DNA of 64,000 bases from Neonectria sp. B-13 (taxonomy: Eukaryota; Ascomycota; Sordariomycetes; Hypocreales; Nectriaceae): NCBI GenBank assembly GCA_002682825.1, contig NOKP01000011.1:310420-374419 (forward strand), read 5' to 3'. Positions within the stretch are counted from its first letter, which is position 1. Each line of letters opens with the position of its first letter. A model generated the notes under the pieces. It made no database searches. It saw only the letters and a program-made list of their open reading frames with translations, and was not told the origin of the DNA. The position numbers and the translations under genes are program-made. Shown piece by piece: positions 55,812 through 64,000 of the stretch.

Positions 55812-56673
55812 GTGCATGACTCTGGGCTTCCTTGTCGCTCTAATTACAGCGCTCCCACGAGAAGCCGGCTGCTGACTACTACGGGGCACTTGCAGCCATG
55901 CAGCTTCCTTGACAGGCCAACTGACGGTAGATTGGCCCAATCACGGTCTGAGACTCGTCGTTGGAGACCTGAAGAATTGAGTGGTAATTAATCATTGGGG
56001 GTACGAAGTAGAACCGGAAGGCAACCGGCCCATGCAGCTGAAAGGCAACCGGCCATGCAGCTGGAAGGCAACCGGCCCATGTAGCTGGACCCGGCTGCTG
56101 TGCTGGCGAACCGCCTGTCGTTTCCCCAGCGGTTTGTCCGGTAGGTAGCGATGGTTGTCACTGTCTTAGGCTCCAAGGCGTTTTACCGTGCGAAGGAGTG
56201 TGATTTCTTTCTTTTTCTTGCGGCTCTGGCCTTGGTTTCTTAAAATTAGATGGAATAGGTGCGGCTCAACAAAACGAGTACAGGTTCTCGGAAAGTCGTC
56301 AGTCTTGGAACGAATTAAAAGAGTTGAGTTGGAAAATAGGAGGTGAATGATTGCCATCGATCCCTAAGCCTGGGCCTTTCTGTGCTACAATCACCAACAG
56401 AGCCCCAACACGTCCGTCTCTGCCCGCCTTTTACGGTCACTGTCTGGCGTATTAGTGGGACAGCGGTACTGCTCTCGGCCTGAAGACAGCCGGCTCAAGT
56501 ATTAAGTAACTTAGATCAATCCATTATCCTAGACATTGTTTGACGATGCTCCGATGCCTTACGCCAATTAGATATAGACTATGACTAAACAGACATGTCA
56601 TTCCTTCTTTCGTTCTCGCTCAGACTCTCCATGGGTACTATTAGCACATTGCCCATAACACCCAGATCACCGA
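55812..56673. other. Intergenic region with tandem repeat
   Basis: Apart from the 24-bp repeat and a possible last exon of the small membrane protein gene, nothing is recognised. Confidence 0.4.
56016..56086. repeat. 24-bp tandem repeat, three copies
   Basis: The unit GGAAGGCAACCGGCCCATGCAGCT occurs as copies of 24, 23 and 24 bases with only one or two differences. It lies about 200 bases beyond the small membrane protein stop. Confidence 0.9.
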
Positions 56674-58934
56674 CTACTCCATGAATATTGCACTCCAGCG
56701 AGAAAGCAACGTCCCAATTTCAATCCCAGCCCCACCACTCCTATTGCCCTCTGACAAAAACTTCCTCACAGTCTCGGTTGGAGGAAGCGCAAACGCTATG
56801 GGTATGTCTTGCAACTCGCCCTTCTCAGGGCCGAGATTCTCCAGGTGCGGAACTGCCCCTAACGGCACCCTGACCTTTGATGCCCACGCGAGCGCCTTGG
56901 CTCCCAAAAGAACGAACCGAGCTATGGGGAGATCGTGAGTGGTCCACCGTAGCATCAGCGTAGCTTTGGAGAAAACTTCGTGGGTTCTGGGGTCATCCAA
57001 ATATGGGACTACCGTCAACACTGCGTTGTACAGCCCGCACAATACCATGACCGAGTAATCTTGCAGAGAAAAGGTCTTGATGTATTGCTCGACGACCCTC
57101 GTGTCGATGTTGGCGTAATGGATGCACAGGTCTTTCACGCTCGACCCATTGTCGAAAATTACATCAGGCTGCAGCGGGCGCAGGATGCTCACCAAAACCT
57201 CATCAAAATATACCCTGAGGCTAATGTTAGAGTCATTCTCTTAGTAGTTGGAGGGTCAACCAACCTCAAGAAACATGTCTGAGGGGTCAAATTTGACTCG
57301 AACTTCATGTACGCTGGGAGAAGTCTCCTCCACTTGACGACTTCTCCATGAAGATTGCGTCTCGTTTCTAGGTCTTCATCGCTACCGACATTGGCCGTCT
57401 CATTTACGCGCATGGCTCGGTGCAGAAATAAAGACAGATCACAAATAGCGTGTTGAATGCCCGGAACAAATGGGGGTAAGCTGCTTGCAGTGGTGTACGG
57501 ATCACCGAAGAGATCAACATTTCCTGGCTGAGTAGAGGATAGCCGCTCGTCAGCCTCAAAGCACTGAGGAACCTCCGGTGGCGGAATCAAAGACAGCTCC
57601 AGGTACATATATGCAATAATGCTATGCAACAGGCTACAATCAGCTTGCTTTGACAAATTCTTTGTGGTCATCTCACATACCTTTCGTAGCAAAACAGCCC
57701 CCAGAGGGCTTTCGATATGACCTGCCTGTGCCGGAGCCTCGCCGGATCATCTTTAACATCGTCAAACGTGTTCTCCAGGTTCAATCGGGATGACATCTCG
57801 CAAGCGGAATAGCGGTATATCTGACAGCAAGGTTAGCTGGCGGGAGGGCGGGTCTGGTGTTCAAACGAAGGGATGCGTCGTCCGCGATGTCCACGGGAAG
57901 ATTTGAGGCTTCTAGAACGTGCATGTTCTCCGATTGTTTAGAGGAAGAACACATACCATGCCAGATCTATCCGTACCGTTGTGAGAGCACACTGTAAAGA
58001 GCAGAGTAAGCCCCTGGATAGTAGAGAGAGAGGCACGTCCTCCCTCAAGGTCGAGCAATTTCTTGGCCTCGTCAAAGAATTGAGTGCCCAGGTCTTTGCT
58101 ACCCAAGGAGGTCATGGCTTTTGCCCGATCAGAAGTGAACTAGAAACAGTGAATTAGGAGCTGTTGTAGTGGTGTGTGGCTGACACGTACGTATCGCAAG
58201 GCGCAAATGGCATTGACAAGAAACGGCGAGCAGTACTTCGCCGTCTTGAGATCCCCGCGTCTCATATCTTCCAGGAAGGCATCCCGGTCGACGAACGAGA
58301 AAAGGAAGGCATTGTCCCAAGTGAAGAAGGACGAGATCAGCTCCGAAACTAAACCGTCTCCAGCAATGTTTGTCCACGGGCGAGCATGGACTCGGATGCG
58401 GCTCTCGCTCAGCGCCTTGAGGTCGAGGCTGTTGATCTGGAGGGGCATTGGAGCGATGGGAGGCCCAGAACTTGGGCCTGGATTGGCAAGGTACAGAGTC
58501 GAACTCCTGGCAAACTTGAGGACAGAAATCGGATCGCCGACAGCGCGGACTTGGGCGAGGGTATGGCGGGCTTCTGCTTCGGGGAGTCGATGCAGCATCT
58601 TGTACAGCTCCCGCCACTGGTCGTTCTCGGCCTGGAGAGCCTCCAAGCTCCTCTTGAATGGCGTGGTGCGAAAGGGATCCCGTTCGACATTCGGATAGCT
58701 ACACTGCGTCTCTCTCTGCACGCAGCGGTCGCAGGAAGGGCGATTCCCGTCGCATCTCTCCTTGCGCTTGCGACACACGTCGCAGGCGACCGTGGTGGGC
58801 TTGCGCTTCGGGGCCAGCGTTCTCTTGGGAGGAAATTGAGGTCTGGGCTCCGAGGCAGCGTGCTTGTGCTCTTCGACCTGGCTCGTCATGGCCTGTATTG
58901 ACGGCAGCCCCATCTGGGGGCGAATGTCCGCCAT
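56674..58934 (-). CDS. Zn(II)2Cys6 fungal transcription factor
   Basis: Exons 58934-58191, 58139-57957, 57820-57681, 57633-57265 and 57214-56674 join to 658 residues. The zinc cluster at about residues 50-80 reads ACDVCRKRKERC, then CDRCVQRETQC, with correct C-x2-C-x6-C spacing on both sides, preceded by a basic KRTLAPKRKP. A short coiled-coil (LEALQAENDQWRELYKML) follows for dimerisation. The central fungal-specific domain is visible in FFTWDNAFLFSFVDRDAFLEDM, RASLSTIQGLTLLFTVC, the segment GTDRSGM joined to IYRYSACEMSSRLNLE, and KALWGLFCYE joined to SLLHSII. The third exon is not an isolated open frame of any size and is found only by splicing. Targets are unknown; it could act on the accessory genes to its left, but no evidence in the sequence shows it. 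Confidence 0.88.
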
Positions 58935-60081
58935 TTGGAGTCCTGGAGTCGCGGATGACGGGTGGGGTGGTGACTAAATGAGATATCAGCCGAAAGCCTT
59001 AGCCCTTTTTCTTGGTGGATCGGAAGGAAGAGGACTAGAGCGAAGGTCAGTAGGTTTTCTGACGACCAAAGCAGATACTTGTGAGGGACCTGAAATCTGA
59101 AATCTGCTTAAAGATTTGCCGGTACGTCCGCTTGTCGAACTATTGCACAGAAGCACGTCACATTGACGTGGAGAGAATGGGTAGAGCTGCCTAGCTGCCC
59201 GTGAATCTGACTAGTGCTTTCTCGCATGCGTCATGCCTACAAACAAGGAGCCCTTTGAACCTGGTGCATGGGGTCTCATGAAGATTGGGGCAGATCGGCC
59301 ATGCGAGACGTTATTGATGCAAGTCTTACCAGTAAACTCTTTCACGTACGTCAAATATTGCGACTCACCGCCTAGTCAGGTTGCATGTGGCAACAGGCGG
59401 GCGAGCCCCCGTATTTCATTGGCTGAGATGAGACATCTGATTCAAACAACCAAGAGGACTTGCTTTTTATATATATTACATGGTTCTTTTGGTAGTGGAG
59501 CTAACAGATGCCACCGGAGTTAGGGAGGTGTGTGCACTGGACTAAGACACGACTGAATGTAGATGTGCATTCCCAATCCAGAACCAACACGCTGTTGGTG
59601 AAATTTAGAACCGGGTAGGCCGTGCCGGCCCAATATAATGGTGGTAAGTTAAACAATAGTTGAACTGGTAATCATGAAAGTGGCCTGCCTTTGAAACATC
59701 GGCGTTTGTCAGTTGATGTTTCTATAGACGCTCCTAGCCTAGGCCTATCTCTGATGGAATCACATGCTAAACAGATCTTCCCTCCGCATTCCAAAGCATG
59801 TATAGGAATTTTGGGAGAGATAAGCCGTGAAGATCGTCGAGTTTGAAATCTGGGGCTATGGATTGTAAAACGAAGAACTACATTAAGAATTGCTCTGTAG
59901 TTGTAAATGTTTGTCACTATCAAATCGTCCCACAATCAAGATTTGTGTCAAGACTGATTATTGAGGTATACTGATAAACTGGACACGCTGGAAACACCTC
60001 AAGCATTGTATTTATAATTTGAAAAATTGTATACTGCTATTGTATATTGCCACGTTCCTTGCTATATCCCATTGTAACAAC
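58935..60081. other. Intergenic region
   Basis: Promoter of the Zn2Cys6 regulator and 3' flank of the RCC1 gene. The stretch around 59560-60060 is moderately AT-rich. No gene is supported. Confidence 0.4.
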
Positions 60082-61796
60082 TCATGAATCTATGCGTGTC
60101 GCCAACGCGGCAACAACCGAGAACTGGCCACCCGCACCAGCAAATACTAAGTGTTTGTTGCGGACCTCCTTTCCGTTGATAAGCTGTGGAATGTCGGTAT
60201 CGTCTTCGTTGCCAGTACCCAGCTGTCCACCGGAGCCGAACCCCGTGGCATAGCCGCTGCCCTTCCTGGTGATGTAAATGGTGTGACCAGTACTGCAGGC
60301 AACATGGGCGATGGAGTCGATGCCAGAGACTGCAGTAGGACGGAGGCAGATACGCGGCTTGTCCCGCTCGTCACGTAAGATGTGCGACGAGTCTTCGACC
60401 TGCTTCTGCGTAAATTCAATGCCGAGCTGCCCGCCATCAATCCTCCCCCACATGAGACACTGCCCATCGGCCGTGACAGCAGCTGAGTGGTGTGTTCCAC
60501 CATCCAGCACTTGGGCTCCCTTTCCAGAGAGCCCCGGGATTTTCACCGGGTGTGGTAGAAGAGCCTCGTTGCCACCTGCTGATGACGCATCTCCGGCTTG
60601 GCCGAAGCCGTTCAGGCCCCAAGACCAGACGTTGTCCTTTTGGTCAACGGCAAAGGAGTGATACGCCCCGGACGCGATGTACTTGGCCTTGTTCCGGAAA
60701 ATCTCCACGCGGCTAGGCCTGAGCCCGTCGTGATTGCGTGCAAACATACGCTTGCCGAGCTGGTTCTGATGGTGGGAGCCCCAGGCCCAGACATTGCCGG
60801 CTACATCGAGAGCGAGTGCGTGGTTCGCTCCGCAGGCAATCTGGGCGATCTTTTTGAGGCCAAGAATAAGACAAGGTGTCCACTGCGTCTTGATGAGCTT
60901 GGCATCTTGGCCGTAGCCGAATCGGTTGTTCCCGTTGGGATCCTGCCATCGATTAGAGGTGGATTGGAATAAAGCAGGCAGAAAATATAACTACCACGAA
61001 AGTGCCCCATCCATACACGAAACCTTTGTCGGTAAGAGCAAGACTGCAGCTGTCACCCGCAGCTACCTGCGTAAATGTGGTGCCTGGTGGGAAGTGGTCA
61101 GGCGACACTTCGCCGGGAGTTGACTCGTGGGGATTTAGCAGCCCATCCTCCTCGTTAGATTCTTCGTCCACGTCTTTCATCTCGCCGTCCCAAGAAGTGT
61201 CTCTGCCGAGTGCGCCGTTGTCATTTACGCCCCAAGTGATGATTTTGTTGTCCACAGTCAGGGCAACGGTGTGCATGCCACCGCATGAGAACTTGGATAC
61301 ATGAAAAGCAGATGGATCATTTGGATCGAGGTACGGGTTGACATGAGGCCTTAGAGACGCGTTTTGCGCTGGTCCAAGGCCAAGTTCAGAGCAGTCGCCA
61401 GTGCCGAAAGCGAGGATGGTGAGGGCTTCTGACGGCTGGTTGGGGGTCGTGGAAAGCGTAGGGCGTCTGGGTGTAGCTGGTTTCTTCAAATTTGACCGTC
61501 TGGCTGCCTTCTTTGACGTGCGGACTGTCTGGATCCTGGATTTCTTGGTGGCGTGTTGCTGATTGTCGTCTATTTCCTTCTCATTTATTTTGGCCTTTCT
61601 CTTGCGGGATGTGTCTGATACCGGAGTTAGCGTAGAAGATATAACAAGAATGCGCGTGTCGGAACTTACTCGATGGAGTCGTGGATGTTGCGGTTTTCTC
61701 CGTGGCCGGTGAGTCGGGGTTTGTTCGCGGGTTGCGAAGGTGTGGCAGTTGATCATTTAGTTTGCCCCTCGTTGAAGGTGTTTTTCTTGGAGCCAT
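60082..61796 (-). CDS. RCC1-type Ran guanine-nucleotide exchange factor
   Basis: Exons 61796-61670, 61614-60995 and 60942-60082 join to 535 residues. A basic N-terminal arm (MAPRKTPSTRGK, then SRKRKAK, TKKSRI and TSKKAARRSNLKK) serves as nuclear and chromatin localisation signal. The seven-bladed RCC1 propeller follows from about residue 110: recurring units include FGTGDCSELGLG, CGGMHTVALT, WGVNDNGALGRD, AAGDSCSLAL, IACGANHALAL, WAWGSHHQNQLG, GAYHSFAV, WSWGLNGFGQAG, LDGGTHHSAAV, and ACSTGHTIYI. It matches fission yeast Pim1 and yeast Srm1, which load Ran with GTP on chromatin and so drive nuclear transport and spindle assembly. An acidic insertion (DVDEESNEEDG) lies in an early blade. The second donor is ambiguous by one codon (F-V-D or F-D at the junction). 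Strong call. Confidence 0.92.
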
Positions 61797-62272
61797 GGCA
61801 ATTGCTTCAGCTCGAGAGGTCAATTTGAAGGACTCGAAAGCCAAGAATAAAGACGGAAGAGTGATGCATCAATTGTCGGGTCCAGAAGATGCAGCTTGTC
61901 AGATCACTACATGTTCCCTTTGTCGTCTCAAGTTCATATTTCTCACGCGTTGCTGCCTAATAGAAAAGGCGGCGGCGCTTGAAAAGTGGCGGGGGAGGGA
62001 GCCTGAACCGATATAGGATCCATTTTTCGCCTGTATCACAAACCATTACAGGCAATACATCTTGCCTGCAAGTCGGAACTTATCTACGAAAATGACCAAA
62101 TGTCTCCGTTCTGGTTATAACTGAGTCTTCATGAATGTGCGCGAGGAGAGGGGCCACTATTTCGCTGTTGATGTAATTTCACAAAATATTATACTAATAA
62201 TCTAGGAACAAACTAATAACACAGTTCGAAGCAAAGTTGTTGTCCATTGTTCATTCTGGGATTCTTCAGGGC
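61797..62272. other. Promoter of the RCC1 gene and 3' flank of the hydrolase
   Basis: About 480 bases. The part around 62160-62220 is AT-rich. No feature is recognised beyond the presumed untranslated regions. Confidence 0.4.
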
Positions 62273-64000
62273 CTAGGCCGCCTTGTCTCCCTTCTCGGGC
62301 TCATCAGCCACTTCAGTCTCTGAGACAGGCTGCTTGATCTCTTCCTTGTCGCCCTCGCCCTCGCCCTTCGCGTCATCTTGCGTCTCCTTTTTTGAAAACA
62401 TCTTCACGCTCGGCATCGAGACCTGTCCTAGAGAAGAAGACACCGATGCTGGGATGCTGGGCATGGAGGGCACAGCTGGCATCTGTGGCATTTGCGGCAT
62501 CTGCGGCATCTTGCTGGGCAGCCAGCCCTTTACACCGGTCAGTCCTGTTCCTCCAGCTTCTTGCGCCACCCGGAACAGGTGGTTCAAGTAGTTTCGCTTT
62601 TCTGGATTGTCGTTGTCGTCGGTACTGGCCTCCCCAACGAGATCGCCTTCGTCGCTGGGTAGAGGGACCAGCGATGCGGCGGCGGCGATGTCGATGGGCG
62701 ACTCGTCGGGAAGTTCGTCGCTCGCCTTCTTCTCATCGCCTGCAATTTCTTCAATTTTCTCGACATCTTTCGGTTCTTTCTCCAGGATCTCCTTGACTGT
62801 AGTGCCTTCGCCCGCTTCGTCGGCTGGTGTCTCTTGAAATTTCGGGTCATCGAAGATGGGCTCCTCGCTCAGGAACCATTCTTTGACAAGATCAGCGGAC
62901 TGTTCCGTCATCTCCTCATATCCTGCATGCTTCTCAGGCCTGAACATGCTGAGGTGTGCCTGAATCTCATCGTCGACCTTGGGCAAGACGCGCCGAGTGA
63001 ATAGGTGATGCGTTGGGTGACTCTCTTCCGGGACTGCACAGAACGTCCTCTCTGGCACGAAGTAACCACCGCTCCAGTAGCCATTCTCCCCAAGGGAGAT
63101 GTAGAAATCGTGAATTCCAATACCCTTTAGCGCACCCATGCGCTCGAGGCGACGGTTCAACTCCTTCTGTCTCAGCAAGGCGCCGACAAAGGTGAAATGA
63201 TCCGAAAGCCAGGCAAACGATTTCCCGACATTGCCGCGATTGATGTACGCGAGGCCCTGGCCTAGAGTCTCCATGCTTTGTCGATAGCCCTCGACGATGG
63301 ATTCCTTGTTGATGTTCTTCACGCTTCTCATCCCCTTCAGGATCGCCTCTCGGTTCGTGTAAGCAGCCACACCTCCAGCGGCGATGGCGCCGACTGTGCC
63401 GGTTTTGACCGCCACTAGCTGCCATACCTTCCACTGGGGACTTCGGGAGGTAGGTACTGTAGAGGCTGCGGAGGCTGCTGTGCTTCGAGCACCTAGTCGA
63501 GCTACAGCGGCGGGTGCAGCGGCGGACAGTGCGGTCATGACGTTGAAAACGGTGTTGACCTTCTGGTAGTTCGAAAAGGCTCCGTAAACGAACATGGATC
63601 GAGCAAGTCCGTTGTATGGGGTATCGAAGGTGAGAATTCCTTGGATCGGAGGAAAGATGGCGCTGTCGTTTGCCGCTTTATTATTGAGGCCCAAGAAAAG
63701 AGTGTCTGCAGCCACAAAGCCTCTGATTCACTTCAAGTTAGTTGGATAGATTCTCCGAGGCGGGAAAGCGGGAGCCTACCCCATGGAATGGGCGACGAGG
63801 ACTACTCCGACATCTCTGTCATTGGGAGGCCATGGATTCTCGGAATGTTTCTTTCGGATTTCCATCACACGCTCCTTCAACCTATGATCCGTTAGACACG
63901 TCGTTACTGGAAGAGTCCCTACTCGGTTAATGGAGTTGTACCATTCGAGCAACGCCTCGCTGGCTTCTGAGAGTTCCCCCTTTGTCTCATATTGCGGATA
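62273..64000 (-). CDS. Lipase-like alpha/beta hydrolase, N-terminus outside the window
   Basis: Exons 64000-63780 (incomplete, runs off the window edge in phase 0) and 63722-62273 give at least 557 residues. The visible start YPQYETKGEL with a following amphipathic helix is typical for the first part of fungal DUF676-like serine hydrolases. The nucleophile elbow VAHSMGG is created by splicing across the 57-base intron, giving HSMG|GFVAADT. ILTFDTPYNGL carries the Asp/Pro segment following the elbow. Residues after it include a hydrophobic Ala/Gly stretch (VKTGTVGAIAAGGVAAY), which may touch membranes. A conserved-looking HDFYISLGENGYWSGGYFV block follows. The tail is acidic and contains KMPQMPQMPQMPAVPSMPSI, a short MPQ repeat. 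The catalytic acid and His cannot be assigned with confidence. Substrate probably a lipid or acyl ester, by inference. Confidence 0.78.

Noticed and set aside
55185..55940. 251-codon minus-strand frame across the small membrane protein gene
   Set aside because: Cys/Arg/Pro-rich without domains; the plus-strand frame has a membrane helix and a motif shared with the neighbour. Retained as a doubt in that entry.
1..64000. tRNA, 5S rRNA and transposon genes
   Set aside because: No sequence with tRNA A and B boxes in a foldable cloverleaf, no rRNA and no readable transposase or reverse transcriptase was found by eye; a covariance-model scan could still reveal short RNAs.

Overview
The window is nuclear DNA of a filamentous ascomycete (Pezizomycotina), most likely a Sordariomycete. 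The support is short introns of about 40-90 bases with GT..AG ends and CTAAC-type branch sites, a 460-residue fungal TEF1 with the usual early introns, two Zn(II)2Cys6 regulators and the fungal families EFR3, WHI3 and SLS1. I could not fix the genus. One run of 100 Ns (33562-33661) shows that this is a scaffold. Exon limits given here were worked out by eye from splice sites and reading frame. All names rest on motif recognition without database searches.

Left end (0-14 kb) is compact and mostly housekeeping: TEF1 (+), a mitochondrial SLS1-like gene (-), NSE3 of the SMC5/6 complex (+), the small splicing factor SF3b5 (-), a MYND-like zinc protein (+) and a Zn2Cys6 regulator (+). SLS1/NSE3 and SF3b5/MYND are divergent pairs sharing short promoters. 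A possibly decayed coding stretch follows at 14.1-14.8 kb.

Middle (14.9-42.5 kb) is gene-poor. A WHI3-type RNA-binding protein (-) is followed by about 10 kb without a supported gene. Then come a short-chain dehydrogenase (+) and an RSR1/Krev-1 small GTPase (-) built from eight exons, several under 35 bases. Another 7 kb of low-complexity DNA, containing the assembly gap, leads to a proline-rich protein with one C-terminal membrane segment (-). WHI3, RSR1 and the later EFR3 and RCC1 act in cell-cycle, polarity, membrane phosphoinositide and Ran control. Nothing in the sequence shows that they are co-regulated.

Right end (42.5-64 kb): EFR3 (-), then an accessory-looking block. It holds a FAD monooxygenase (-), an AT-rich tract, a class 1A dihydroorotate dehydrogenase (+), and a head-to-head pair: a SesA/HeLo-like protein with a threefold 35-residue repeat (-) and a small membrane-anchored protein sharing the hexapeptide KQVNGV (+). 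This pair is the best candidate for an undescribed system, since it resembles fungal amyloid-signalling gene pairs without an obvious NLR. A second Zn2Cys6 regulator (-), an RCC1-type Ran exchange factor (-) and a lipase-like alpha/beta hydrolase (-, cut by the window edge) close the window.
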